From CAXSEF01 sp964236585 (lineage in GTDB: Bacteria > Pseudomonadota > Alphaproteobacteria > Acetobacterales > Acetobacteraceae), in NCBI GenBank assembly GCA_964236585.1, contig CAXSFE010000007.1:1-60414 (forward strand): a stretch of DNA of 60,414 nucleotides, in the 5' to 3' direction. The notes beneath the pieces were generated by a model. It had not been told where the DNA came from, ran no database searches, and saw nothing but the letters and a program-made list of their open reading frames with translations. Numbering within the stretch: the stretch's first letter is position 1; each line of letters begins with the position of its first letter. The translations under genes were made by a program, and so were the position numbers. Shown here in pieces: positions 30,225-38,715 of the stretch.

Positions 30225-30351
30225 CGGCACCCCGAGCACGTCCTGAGAATGGAGGTGCGGAAGACGGGACGCAGGGCCAGGGTGGGGTCTACGGCGAGGT
30301 CGCCAGACGCTCCCCAGGCACTGCGGTGATCGCGCCCCCGAGACCCGGCGC

Positions 30352-30387
30352 CGTGCCAAACGCCCGCCTGCCGGCTCATTTGGCACG
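30352..30387. terminator. 9-bp stem inverted repeat between converging genes
   Basis: CGTGCCAAA (30352-30360) and TTTGGCACG (30379-30387) are perfect inverted copies separated by 18 bases. They lie between the convergent amidohydrolase and secreted-protein genes. There is no T-tract, so intrinsic termination is doubtful, and it could also be a binding site. Confidence 0.35.
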
Positions 30388-30410
30388 GTCGCTTCACGCC
30401 CGAGAGGCGG

Positions 30411-31607
30411 TCAGTGCAGGTCCAGGCCCTCGATCTGAGTGAAGCGGGCTTCAGCGGCCCACCCGTAATGCGAAGGTTCGAGGGGACCCTTGCCGGAGCG
30501 CCAGTCGTTCCCGACCGCGAGGATGATCTCGTTCCGTCCCTCGCGCAGGTCCAGGGGGATCGAGGCGTTGTCGGGTTCGAGGCGCCCTTCCGGGGTCAGG
30601 CGGGTTTCGGGGGGGTAGTACGTGTTCCTGCCCGAGTAGACGAGCTGGCCGTTGAAGAACACCCACACCTCCTCGGCGAAGCCGACCTGCAGGGTCCGGC
30701 GCATGGGCGCGTTGGCGGTGACCTCCGTCTTGAGCCAGGCCAGGGAAGGTGACGGAGCCCGCGCCAAGCCGAACGCGCGTCCGAGATTGACGAGGCCGGT
30801 CGGCTCGACCTCGATCGGGCGCCAGGCGTCGCCGGCCGGCGCGTCCTTCGCCAGGACGGTGCCGCTGCGGTCGTAGGCGCTGGGCGGCGCGGCGAGCCAC
30901 GCCGTCACCGCCCCGGACTCCACGGACGCGGCCGGGACGGCCGGCAGGCCTGCGGCGGCGCGAGGATCGACGACAAGGTTGGCGTAGATCGCCGGTCCCT
31001 TGAAGGCGAGGCCGCCGTCGTGTCTCAGCCCCCGGAGCCGCGGGACGACCAGGGACGGCTCTGCGGCGTGGTTGACATAGAGCCGTATCCCGTCGCCGAC
31101 GACCTCGATGCGGACGTGGTTCCAGCCGGTGGGCGAGATCGGTGCCGGACCCTGGTAGTTCGGATAGATGTTCCACCCCATCGTCGTGTGCGCGATGGGC
31201 GCGTACTGGACGCAGTCGTTCGCGGCCGGGCAGTCCGGATCGGCGCGCAGGTAGACGAACTCGCCCTCCGACGAACCCTCGCGGTGGAAGACCACGCCCG
31301 CGTCGTTGTAGCCCAGCGGCTTGATGTCGAACTCGATGACGCCCGTGGAGAACTCCGCCGTCTTCGAGGTGGCCACCCCTTCGTTCAGCGTCATGGTTCC
31401 CGTCGGCATGCCCTCGTAGCGGGCGAACTTCGCGGAGGCGGCCTTGTCGCCCATGGACGGGATGGGCGGCTCCATGGTCCAGGCGTCGGCCGACATGGGG
31501 TACGACATTCTTCCGTCGGAAGGAGGCTCAGCCGAGGCGAGGGCACCCGGCGCCAGAAGACTCATCGCACCAAGCAGTCCGACCAGCGATATCGCATGGC
31601 TTCTCAT
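30411..31607 (-). CDS. secreted protein with concanavalin-like (DUF1080-type) and jelly-roll domains
   Basis: Exported protein of 398 residues. The signal peptide is MRSHAISLVGLLGAMSLLAP with cleavage near ALASA. Residues about 40-215 resemble a DUF1080/LamG beta-sandwich (FSTGVIEFDIKPLGYNDAGV, GWNHVRIEVVGDGIRLYVNH). Residues about 240-398 resemble a galactose-binding-like module with FNGQLVYSGRNTYYPPETR and LREGRNEIILAVGNDW. It probably binds or modifies a glycan in the periplasm or outside the cell. No catalytic residues can be assigned. It runs convergent to the catabolic operon and is probably not part of it. Confidence 0.72.
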   Translation of the reverse strand: MRSHAISLVGLLGAMSLLAPGALASAEPPSDGRMSYPMSADAWTMEPPIPSMGDKAASAKFARYEGMPTGTMTLNEGVATSKTAEFSTGVIEFDIKPLGYNDAGVVFHREGSSEGEFVYLRADPDCPAANDCVQYAPIAHTTMGWNIYPNYQGPAPISPTGWNHVRIEVVGDGIRLYVNHAAEPSLVVPRLRGLRHDGGLAFKGPAIYANLVVDPRAAAGLPAVPAASVESGAVTAWLAAPPSAYDRSGTVLAKDAPAGDAWRPIEVEPTGLVNLGRAFGLARAPSPSLAWLKTEVTANAPMRRTLQVGFAEEVWVFFNGQLVYSGRNTYYPPETRLTPEGRLEPDNASIPLDLREGRNEIILAVGNDWRSGKGPLEPSHYGWAAEARFTQIEGLDLH

Positions 31608-31910
31608 TCATCAGTCCTCTTCAGGGCGGCGACGGTCGATCCGGGCGCCGCCAGGCTGCCAGTAACCGCGCTCGGGGCCCGTGAACAGGCCCTCGCCATG
31701 GTGCCGACGCTTGCCTCGCCGTGCCGGAGCGGATCACTCCGGCCTCGGTGCCGGACGCTTGTATGCTGTGATTCGTCATCCCGACCTGTCGGCCGCGGGA
31801 TACACGTCGTATTTGCGAGTGCCGCCGATCCGGGCCGGTCTCGCGCACCCGTCGCACCGAGCCTGCCGGGACATCCCACTCGTACCGGCGGCGACCGGCA
31901 CCGGCCTGTC
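31608..31910. other. upstream region of the secreted-protein gene, no gene recognised
   Basis: No convincing reading frame is present. An inverted repeat CCGGAG...CTCCGG near 31725-31745 is the only visible structure. The stretch ends at repeat copy A2. Confidence 0.4.
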
Positions 31911-32044
31911 AGCAAGCAAGGCTGGGCTCTGCCCAGACCCGCCAAAGGGCCGAGCCCTTTGGAAACCCTGCCCTTACGGAATGGATTCCAAAGGCTCGGC
32001 CTTTGGCGGAGTTTGAGGCAGAGCCTCAACCTTGCCTGCCTGCC
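31911..32044. repeat. repeat family A, copy A2
   Basis: It starts AGCAAGCAAGGCTGGGCTC and ends GAGCCTCAACCTTGCCTGCC. Internal hairpins are GGGCTCTGCCC, CCAAAGGG/CCCTTTGG and CCAAAGGC/GCCTTTGG. The two halves are inverted relatives of each other. Confidence 0.85.
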
Positions 32045-32063
32045 CGGTCAGGCTCAAGCGGCA

Positions 32064-32867
32064 TCAGCGTTCGCGCCAGCGCTGCACGGCGGCGTCGACT
32101 GCGGCGGCGACCGGCATCAGCCTGCACGACGCCGACCCGACCAGGCCGATGCTGACCAGGCCGGACGCTTCCAGTTCGCGGCCGATCGCCGGGAACAGGT
32201 CGGTGCCGAGGCGTGGCGCCTGCCAGCGGACCCACTGCCGTTCCCCGTCCACCAGCATCGGGGCGCCCTCGTCGGCACGGGGGCCGTCCGGCCAGGCGCG
32301 CCGCTCGGCGAGGTGCAGGGCCGTGCAGGCGTCGTGGCCGACCCCGAGCAGCAGCACCTGTGCGCCCAGCGTGCAGAGCCTGCCCAGCGGCCCGTCCTCG
32401 CCCAGCGGGTCGGCGAGCGGCTGCCCGCCGACGATGCGCTCCGCCTCGGGACCGAGCGCCGCGAAGGACAGCGTCGGGTGGGTGCCGCGCACCGCGCCCG
32501 GCCAGACACGGAACAGCTCGGCGATCGCCCCCATGCTGCGCGTCGGCGTGCGATACGGGTCGTACGCGGGCAGGGACGCGCGGATCGCGTCGTGCCACCG
32601 GGCGGGCACCGGCGGGTCCTCCCACCCGGCCGGGTCGCTCAGCTGCGTCGAGTGCGCGGGCATGACCAGCGTGCCCGTCGGGCCGACGGCGTCGAGCAGC
32701 GCCTCCACCACCGCCTGCGCGCCGCCCGACACCCACCCGATGGCGGAGAGGGAGGCGTGGACGAGCAGCACGCCCCGGGGCGACACGCCCAGGCGGCGGA
32801 GGTTGACGGCCAGGCTTGCGCGCGTGCGCGGCAGCGGCGTGCCCGCGACGATGTCGTGCTCGGTCAT
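32064..32867 (-). CDS. AAC(3)-family N-acetyltransferase
   Basis: Protein of 267 residues of the aminoglycoside 3-N-acetyltransferase fold. Conserved blocks are GVLLVHASLSAIGWVSGGAQ, VVEALLDAVGPTGTLVMPAH, the HPTLSFAALGPEAERIV block and LLLGVGHDACTALHLAERRA. These make the acetyl-CoA site and the catalytic His region. Many chromosomal members are not resistance determinants and acetylate other amines or antibiotics. No operon partner is seen, and copy A2 follows its 3' end. Confidence 0.85.
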   Translation of the reverse strand: MTEHDIVAGTPLPRTRASLAVNLRRLGVSPRGVLLVHASLSAIGWVSGGAQAVVEALLDAVGPTGTLVMPAHSTQLSDPAGWEDPPVPARWHDAIRASLPAYDPYRTPTRSMGAIAELFRVWPGAVRGTHPTLSFAALGPEAERIVGGQPLADPLGEDGPLGRLCTLGAQVLLLGVGHDACTALHLAERRAWPDGPRADEGAPMLVDGERQWVRWQAPRLGTDLFPAIGRELEASGLVSIGLVGSASCRLMPVAAAVDAAVQRWRER

Positions 32868-33271
32868 GACGGCTCCGTGCCGGGGGCGGCCCGGGACAGG
32901 ACCTGCGCGCAGGGCAGGAGGGGGGTCCGGAGCCGCATGGGCGTTGTCTGGATGGCCGGGCGGGTATCATCCGGCCGGCCCACGGCGTCCATCCCGGGCG
33001 TGCGGTCCAGCCGGCGTGGATCCCGCGCACGGCGCGTCCCGGCTGCCGGCCTGGGCGGACCGCTTCCGGCGCCGCCGGTCGGCCGGCCGTCATCGAGGGC
33101 GAGGGGCGGGAGCGAGGTGCCGCCTGCGTCAGCGTCCTTCCCGGACCGGCCTGAACGGGCAGGTATCGCAGGGACGGCCCGACGTATCCTCCCGGGTCGT
33201 GCAACGGCCGGTCGGGCTCTGATGCCGACAGGCGCCTTGAGCCTGTGGCCGCGCGCGGAATATCGTGGCGC
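32868..33271. other. intergenic stretch between divergent genes, no gene recognised
   Basis: Open frames exist on both strands because of the high GC content, but none shows a family motif or a good ribosome binding site. The stretch should contain the promoters of the divergent AAC(3) and antiporter genes, which I cannot place. Confidence 0.4.
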
Positions 33272-34807
33272 ATGCCGGTCTTCGAACTCGTGCTCGGGCT
33301 GCTTCTGGGGGGCGTGGGCCTCGTCCTGCTGGCGCCGTGCGTCGGCGCGCCCTGGCCGACGCTGCTCGCCCTGGGCGGGGCGGCGCTGGCCTTCGTGCCG
33401 GGCATGCCCGTGCTGGCGCTGGACCCCAGGCTCGCCCTCGCCCTTTTCGTCGCCCCCGTCATCATGGACGCCGCCTACGACGCGAGCCCGCGCGACCTGC
33501 GCGACAACTGGTTCCCGCTGGGCAGCCTCGTGCTCGGTGCGGTCGCCCTGACCGTCGTCGCGGTCGCCGCCACCGCCCGGCTGGTCGACCCCGGGCTGCC
33601 CTGGGCCGCGGCCCTGGCGCTCGGCGCCATCGTGGCGCCGCCGGACGCCGCGGCCGCCACGGCGGTGCTGCGCCAGGTGCGGCTGCCGCACCGCCTCATG
33701 GTCATCCTGGAGGGCGAGGGCCTGCTGAACGACGCCTCGGCGCTCCTGATCTACCGCGTGGCCGTGAGCGCGGCCGTGGGCGGCATCACCCTGTGGACCG
33801 TGCCGCTGGCGGCCCTCGGCGCCGTGGCGGGGATCGCGCTCGGCGTGGTTCTCGCACGCCCGGTCGTGGCCGTGATCGCGCGCGTGCCCGACGGGCCCGC
33901 CGTCGTGCTGCTCCAGTTCCTCGGCACCTTCGGCGTCTGGCTGCTGGCCGACGCCCTCTCGCTGTCCGCCGTGCTGACCGTGATCGCCTATGCGACCGTG
34001 GTGTCGCGCCTCTCCGAGGACCGGACGGGTCCTCGCCAGCGACGGACGAGCTATGCGGTCTGGGAGGTCGCCGTCTTCGTGCTCAACGTGCTGGCCTTCG
34101 TGCTCGTCGGCTCGCAGCTGCGCGGCATCCTCCTGCGCGTCGACGGGCAGGCCTGGCACTACGCGGCCTTCGCCTTCGCGGTGTTCGCGGCCACCGTGGG
34201 GGCGCGCTTCGCCTGGGTGCTGCCGGTCAACGCCGCGATACGCTGGAAGATACGCCGGTTCGGCACCAGCCCGCGGCGTCCCCTGCCGCTGCCCACCCTG
34301 CAGGGCGGGATCGTGATCTCCTGGTGCGGCATGCGCGGCATGGTCACGCTGGCCGCGGCGCTCGCCGTGCCGGACGGCTTTCCGGGGCGCGACCTGATCG
34401 TGGCGGCCGCCTTCTGCACGGTCCTGGGCACCCTGGTGGTGCAGGGCTTCACGCTGCGGCCGCTGCTGGCCCGCCTGTCGCTGCCGGGCGACGAGAGCGT
34501 CGAGGACGAGGTGGCGCTCGCCAGGGCCGAGGTGGCGCGCGCAGCGCTCGCCGCGCTGGGGGCGGACCGCGACACGGAGGCCGGTCGCCTGCTGGCCCGC
34601 AAGTACGGGGCCTTTTCCGGGCCGCAGGGGCGCGAGATCGACGATCTCGCGAGCAGCCTGGGCATGTTGCGCCGCCGGACGCTGGCGGCCCAGCGGACCA
34701 GCCTCGTGGCCCTGCGGCGATCCGACCGGATCGGAGACGATGCGTTCCGCCGCCTCGAGGAGGAGTTCGACTGGGCCGAGATGGACCTGGAAAGCCCGAG
34801 AGCCTGA
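33272..34807 (+). CDS. Na+/H+ antiporter of the CPA1 (NhaP-like) family
   Basis: Inner-membrane cation/proton exchanger of 511 residues with about 12 hydrophobic segments, then a cytoplasmic tail of about 110 residues. It shows the CPA1 signatures FVAPVIMDAAYDASPRDLRD, GAIVAPPDAAAATAVLRQ and EGEGLLNDASALLIYRVAV, whose Asn-Asp pair is the ion site, plus WCGMRGMVTLAAALAVPDGF. The ATG at 33272 begins directly at the first membrane helix. Its role is pH and sodium homeostasis. It has no obvious operon partner. Confidence 0.9.
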   Translation: MPVFELVLGLLLGGVGLVLLAPCVGAPWPTLLALGGAALAFVPGMPVLALDPRLALALFVAPVIMDAAYDASPRDLRDNWFPLGSLVLGAVALTVVAVAATARLVDPGLPWAAALALGAIVAPPDAAAATAVLRQVRLPHRLMVILEGEGLLNDASALLIYRVAVSAAVGGITLWTVPLAALGAVAGIALGVVLARPVVAVIARVPDGPAVVLLQFLGTFGVWLLADALSLSAVLTVIAYATVVSRLSEDRTGPRQRRTSYAVWEVAVFVLNVLAFVLVGSQLRGILLRVDGQAWHYAAFAFAVFAATVGARFAWVLPVNAAIRWKIRRFGTSPRRPLPLPTLQGGIVISWCGMRGMVTLAAALAVPDGFPGRDLIVAAAFCTVLGTLVVQGFTLRPLLARLSLPGDESVEDEVALARAEVARAALAALGADRDTEAGRLLARKYGAFSGPQGREIDDLASSLGMLRRRTLAAQRTSLVALRRSDRIGDDAFRRLEEEFDWAEMDLESPRA

Positions 34808-35057
34808 CCGTGTCCGCCCGGTGGCCGGGTCGGGAACTCCGGCATCCGGTCAGGACGGAGCGTTGCCGCCCGCCATGTGGCCGGCAGGTTCGTTCAGCCC
34901 GACGATGCCGCCCGGTCGACCGGGGGCGACGACAGGCCGTGGCGCTCCGGTCCGCAGGCGCGCCGGCCAGGGCGCGAACGACGCGCGCAGGCCCCGTATG
35001 GCCACGCCGCCGCCACGGGCCGAAGATGGGCGCGGGCATGGCGCTGCAGGGGGATGC

Positions 35058-35582
35058 ATGGCGGACGACGAGGGCACGATCCGGGTGAACCGCGCCCCGG
35101 TGCTGACCCTGTGGGCGGCGATCGTCGCCGAGCGCCTCGGGCACGACGAGGATGCAGCGATCACCCTGGGCCGCGCCGTGGCGGGGGCGAGCGCACGCGT
35201 CAAGGCCCGCTCGATCGGCCTGGAGGAGAGGCGCGACGACGCGGCCAGGCCGGCCGCGCCGAAGGACGCCCCCCGGACGGTTCGCCTGCTCGGGCGGGAG
35301 GTGCCGGTCGTGGCGCACGAGGGCAGCGACCACGCCCTGGACCACGACAGGGCGGCCTCGCCGCAGGCCGCGCGCGCCTACGTCGAGAAGGCGTTCGGGG
35401 CCCGGCTGCCCGCGGTGCGCCGGGCGATGGAGGCGCTGGCCGACTCCCTCGCGCCCACGGAGCTGAACCGGACGGGGTTCCGCCTCTACGAGGGCTTCCG
35501 CCCCGAGGTGCCGCCGGGCACGAAGGGGTGGGGCGCCAAGGGCGTGCTGGACCTCGGGCGCATCAGGGATGCCGCGTCGTGA
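35058..35582 (+). CDS. conserved hypothetical protein
   Basis: Protein of 174 residues. Its pattern RVNRAPVLTLWAAIVAERLG, ALTLGRAVAGASARVKARS-like helix, then RLYEGFRPEVPPGTKGWGAK and GVLDLGRIRD belongs to a widespread proteobacterial family without an assigned function. No signal peptide or membrane segment is present. The ATG at 35058 is preceded by a G-rich stretch (CAGGGGG). It overlaps the POT transporter start through GTGA, so the two are probably co-translated. Confidence 0.8.
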   Translation: MADDEGTIRVNRAPVLTLWAAIVAERLGHDEDAAITLGRAVAGASARVKARSIGLEERRDDAARPAAPKDAPRTVRLLGREVPVVAHEGSDHALDHDRAASPQAARAYVEKAFGARLPAVRRAMEALADSLAPTELNRTGFRLYEGFRPEVPPGTKGWGAKGVLDLGRIRDAAS

Positions 35583-37078
35583 CACGCGGCGGGACGCCCG
35601 CAACCCGGCACATCGCCGAGCCGCCGCGCGGCATGGGCGAAGTGGCCGCGACCCTGGGCGCCGACGCGCCGGCCGGGACCAGGCCGGCTGCGGCGCCGGA
35701 CCGCGCCTTCCTCGGCCATCCGCGCGCGCTCGGCATCCTGGCGGGCACCGAAGGCTGGGTCAGTTTCTCGTTCTACGGGATGCAGTCGCTGCTGGTGCTC
35801 TACATGACCGGCCGGCTGCTGCAGCCGGGACACGTCGAGCACGTGCTGGGGTTCGCCGCCTTCCGCGCGGCGCTCGGCGTGGTGTACGGGCCGCTCGGCC
35901 TGGAGGCGCTGGCCGCCGCCATCATGGGGCTCTACGCGGCCCTCATCTACGCCACCCCGATCCTGGGCGGCCTCGTGGCTGACCGCCTGCTGGGCCGCAC
36001 GCGCACCGTGGTGCTGGGGGCGGTCCTGATGACCGCGGGCCACTTCCTCATGGCGTTCGAGGCCTGCTTCCTGGTGGCCCTGGCCTGCCTGGTCGCGGGC
36101 ATGGGCCTGGCCGGCAGCCTCAAGGCGCAGGTCGGCGCGCTGTACGGGCCGGGCGACATGCGCCGCGCCGACGCCTTCCAGCTCTACTCGCTGGTGGTGT
36201 GCGTCTCCGTCATCCTGGCGCCGCTGGCGTGCGGCACGCTGGGCGAGTCCTACGACTGGCAGTGGGGCTTCGCCGCCGCGGGCGTCGGCATGCTGCTCGG
36301 GCTGGCGACCTACCTGGCCGGGCGGCACCTGCTGCCGCCGGAGCGGCTCCGGCGGCGCGCGGGCGGGACGCCGCAGCGGCTCGCCGGCCGGGAGTGGCGG
36401 GGGCTGGCGGCGCTGGGCGCGCTGCTGCCGGTGCTGGCCGTCGCCTCGGTGGGCAACATGGAGATCTTCAACGCCTACCTGGTCTGGGGCCGGGACAGCT
36501 ACGCGCTCGTCTTCGGTGGCAGGACCATGCCGGTGAGCTGGCTGCTGTCCCTGGACGCGCTCGTCGGCGTCGGCGCGCTGCTGGCCTCGGTGCTGTTCTG
36601 GCGCTGGTGGGCCAGGCGGCGGCGCGAGCCGCACGAGCTGACCAAGATGGCGCTGGGCGCCGTGATCCTGGCCCTGGCGCCGCTCATCCTGGCCGCCGCG
36701 TCCCGCCACGTCGCGGGCGGGGAGAAGGTCGGCCTGGGCTGGGGGCTCGCGTTCCACGTCGTCAACGACATCGGCTTCGCCAACCTCTACCCCGTGGGCC
36801 TGGCGCTCTACTCCCGCGCCGCGCCGCGCAGCCTGGGCGCCACGGTGGTCAACGCCTACGCGCTGCACCTCTTCCTCTCCAACCTCCTGGTGAGCTGGCT
36901 GGCGGGGCTGCTCGCGGCGATGCCGGCGGAGCGCTTCTGGCTGATTCACGCGGGGCTGATCGGGGGGGCGGCGCTGGTCCTGCTGCTGTCCGCGCCGCTG
37001 TTCCGACGTATCCTGGCGGTGCGGACGGACCCGGGCGCTGAAGCTGACACGTGGGGCTTTTCAGGGAAGCAAGGTTGA
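35579..37078 (+). CDS. POT/PTR-family proton-dependent oligopeptide transporter
   Basis: Inner-membrane transporter of 499 residues with about 12-14 hydrophobic segments. It shows FYGMQSLLVLYMTGRLL in helix 1, ATPILGGLVADRLLGRTRTV (the PTR2 signature) and a later HVVNDIGFANLYPVGLALYS. The proton-coupling motif ExxER of helix 1 is altered. Here it reads EGWVSFSFYG and lacks the second Glu and the Arg. A GTG at 35579 with AGGGA upstream overlaps the previous stop. An ATG at 35633 is the alternative. The last four codons (GKQG) and the stop lie inside repeat A3, so the C-terminus has been replaced or extended by the repeat. Confidence 0.85.
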   Translation: MTRGGTPATRHIAEPPRGMGEVAATLGADAPAGTRPAAAPDRAFLGHPRALGILAGTEGWVSFSFYGMQSLLVLYMTGRLLQPGHVEHVLGFAAFRAALGVVYGPLGLEALAAAIMGLYAALIYATPILGGLVADRLLGRTRTVVLGAVLMTAGHFLMAFEACFLVALACLVAGMGLAGSLKAQVGALYGPGDMRRADAFQLYSLVVCVSVILAPLACGTLGESYDWQWGFAAAGVGMLLGLATYLAGRHLLPPERLRRRAGGTPQRLAGREWRGLAALGALLPVLAVASVGNMEIFNAYLVWGRDSYALVFGGRTMPVSWLLSLDALVGVGALLASVLFWRWWARRRREPHELTKMALGAVILALAPLILAAASRHVAGGEKVGLGWGLAFHVVNDIGFANLYPVGLALYSRAAPRSLGATVVNAYALHLFLSNLLVSWLAGLLAAMPAERFWLIHAGLIGGAALVLLLSAPLFRRILAVRTDPGAEADTWGFSGKQG

Positions 37079-37194
37079 GGCTCTGCCTCAAACTCCGCCA
37101 AGGGCTGGGCCCTTGGATCGCCACCCTTAAGGAAGGCCGGGCCAGGGGCGGCTCGCCCCTGGCGGGTCCGGGCAGAGCCCGGCCTTGCTTGCCT
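37066..37194. repeat. repeat family A, copy A3, overlapping the end of the POT gene
   Basis: It runs from GAAGCAAGGTTGAGGCTCTG to GGGCAGAGCCCGGCCTTGC. Hairpins include GAGGCTCTGCCTC, CCAAGGG/CCCTTGG and CCAGGGGCGGCTCGCCCCTGG. The TGA of the preceding gene is inside the first arm. Confidence 0.86.
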
Positions 37195-37241
37195 TCGGCT
37201 CAGCCGATCGCATGACGTCGCACTTCCGGAAGGAGCGTAAC

Positions 37242-37310
37242 CCTGTGGAGATTTTCGAACTTCGCGCGGCCCGCATGAAGGCCCAGGCCGCCACGCCGGT
37301 GCTGTCGTGA
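37242..37310 (+). CDS. possible short upstream ORF before the MOSC gene
   Basis: A GTG with a strong AAGGAG nine bases upstream opens a 22-residue frame (VEIFELRAARMKAQAATPVL then S). Its TGA overlaps the GTG start of the MOSC gene as GTGA. An in-frame ATG at 37212 would give 32 residues. It could be a translational leader for the MOSC gene or the tail of a deleted upstream gene. No family is recognisable. Confidence 0.35.
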   Translation, partial: PVEIFELRAARMKAQAATPVLS

Positions 37311-38113
37311 GCCAGGTCGGCCGCGTCGAGAGCGTCTGGCGCTACCCGGTGAAGAGCATGGCCGGCGAGAGCCCGTCGTCCGTGTTCCTGGGCTACGCGG
37401 GGGTCTACGGCGACCGCGTCTACGCGTTCCACAGCTCGGTGGCGCACCGCCGCTTCCCCTATCTCACCGCGCGCGAGCGGGAGGAGATGCTGCTGTGCCG
37501 CCCGGCGTTCCTGCACCCCGAGCGCATGGCGGGGCCGCCGAACCTCGCCGAGGCGGAGTCCGCCCCGCCCGGCCTCACCCCGGTCTACGGCAGCGCGGAG
37601 GACGCGGCGCTGGAGGTGGTGCTGCCGTCGGGCGAGCGCCTCGCCATCGACGACCCTGGCCTGGCCGACTGGCTGGGCCTGGGCGGGCGGGACGGGCAGG
37701 TGCTGAGCCTGCTGCACTCCCACCACGCGATGACGGACTGCCGGCCGGTGTCGCTGCTCTCGGTGCAGACGGCCCGGCAGGTCGGCGCAGAGACCGGCCT
37801 CGCGGTCGGGACGCGCCGCTTCCGCGCCAACGTGGTCCTCGACCTGCGCGACGCGGAGGGGGGCGAGGCGCCCGGCTTCGCGGAGGACGGGTTCGTCGGC
37901 CGCACCCTGCGCATCGGCGAGCGGGCGACGGTCGCGGTCCTGGACCGCGACCCGCGCTGCAAGATGATCGCGCTCGACCCGGACACCGCCGCGCTCGAGG
38001 GCAGGATCCTGAAATGCGTGGGACAGGGGCACGAGGGGCGGGCCGGCATCTACGGCGCGGTGCTCGCCGAGGGCACCGTGCGGGCCGGCGATCCTGTCGT
38101 GTGCCTGGACTGA
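37307..38113 (+). CDS. MOSC-domain protein
   Basis: Protein of 268 residues with an N-terminal MOSC beta-barrel segment (VESVWRYPVKSMAGESPSSV, DRVYAF) and a C-terminal MOSC domain containing RFRANVVLDL, DGFVGRTLRIG and the cysteine of DRDPRCKMIALDPDT. In MOSC proteins that cysteine is the likely sulfur or metal-binding residue for molybdenum-cofactor sulfuration or mARC-type reduction. The start is GTG, coupled to a short upstream frame. No molybdoenzyme gene is adjacent. Confidence 0.86.
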   Translation: MSQVGRVESVWRYPVKSMAGESPSSVFLGYAGVYGDRVYAFHSSVAHRRFPYLTAREREEMLLCRPAFLHPERMAGPPNLAEAESAPPGLTPVYGSAEDAALEVVLPSGERLAIDDPGLADWLGLGGRDGQVLSLLHSHHAMTDCRPVSLLSVQTARQVGAETGLAVGTRRFRANVVLDLRDAEGGEAPGFAEDGFVGRTLRIGERATVAVLDRDPRCKMIALDPDTAALEGRILKCVGQGHEGRAGIYGAVLAEGTVRAGDPVVCLD

Positions 38114-38124
38114 TACCGGTGGCT

Positions 38125-38258
38125 GCAAGCAAGGCTGGGCTCTGCCCAGACCCGCCAGGGGCGAGCCGCCCCTGGACCGGCCTTGCTTAAGTCCAGGTTT
38201 CCAAAGGCTCCGCCTTTGGCGGGGTCCAGGGGCAGAGCCCCTGGCCTTGCCTGTCCAG
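38125..38258. repeat. repeat family A, copy A4
   Basis: It begins GCAAGCAAGGCTGGGCTCTG and ends CAGAGCCCCTGGCCTTGCC. The arms CCAGGGGCGAGCCGCCCCTGG and CCAAAGGCTCCGCCTTTGG form internal hairpins. Confidence 0.86.
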
Positions 38259-38341
38259 GCGGCACCCTATGTCAACCGACCGTGCAGGCCTCGCCGCTTC
38301 CAGGGCAGGACGCCGGCGTGGCGGCAGAACAGGGGCTCCGG

Positions 38342-38668
38342 ATGGACCAGGCCGTGCCTTCCCCGACCGAGGACGCCCTGGAGCAGCTCGGCAGGCTGGC
38401 GGCGGCGGGCGCGTCCCGGGCGCGGATCGCCGAGGCCGTGGGCGGGATCGTCGCGGCCTGGGCCGACGAACCGGACATGAGCGCGCCCGCCGCCCAGGCG
38501 CGCATCGAGGCGGTGTGGGACAGCCTCGGCAAGGACGCGGCCGACCTGGAGCAGCAGATCGGCGACACGGCCGACCCCGACGCCTCTGCGCTGGCCGCGG
38601 CCAGGCGCACGCTGGCCTCCCTGCACGCCGCCGTCGCGATCCTGGTCGCAGCCCATGCCCGGCTGTAG
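38342..38668 (+). CDS. small helical hypothetical protein
   Basis: Protein of 108 residues, mostly alanine-rich amphipathic helices (EDALEQLGRLAAAGASRARI, ARIEAVWDSLGKDAADLEQQ). No family is recognised. The ATG at 38342 has AGGGG six bases upstream, and a GTG at 38318 is an alternative. A typical bacterial codon pattern supports it modestly. It is followed 47 bases later by the hydrolase gene. Confidence 0.5.
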   Translation: MDQAVPSPTEDALEQLGRLAAAGASRARIAEAVGGIVAAWADEPDMSAPAAQARIEAVWDSLGKDAADLEQQIGDTADPDASALAAARRTLASLHAAVAILVAAHARL

Positions 38669-38715
38669 GACGCGGCGGGCGCCCGGGGCGGCGCGCGGGC
38701 GGGCCGGCGCGTAGG

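Noticed and set aside
31604..32029. Possible gene of 141 residues on the minus strand before the secreted protein
   Set aside because: Most of it is translated repeat A2 and the remainder shows no motif.
32064..32867. AAC(3)-family gene as an acquired antibiotic resistance determinant
   Set aside because: No integron, IS or resistance context is present, and chromosomal members with other roles are common.
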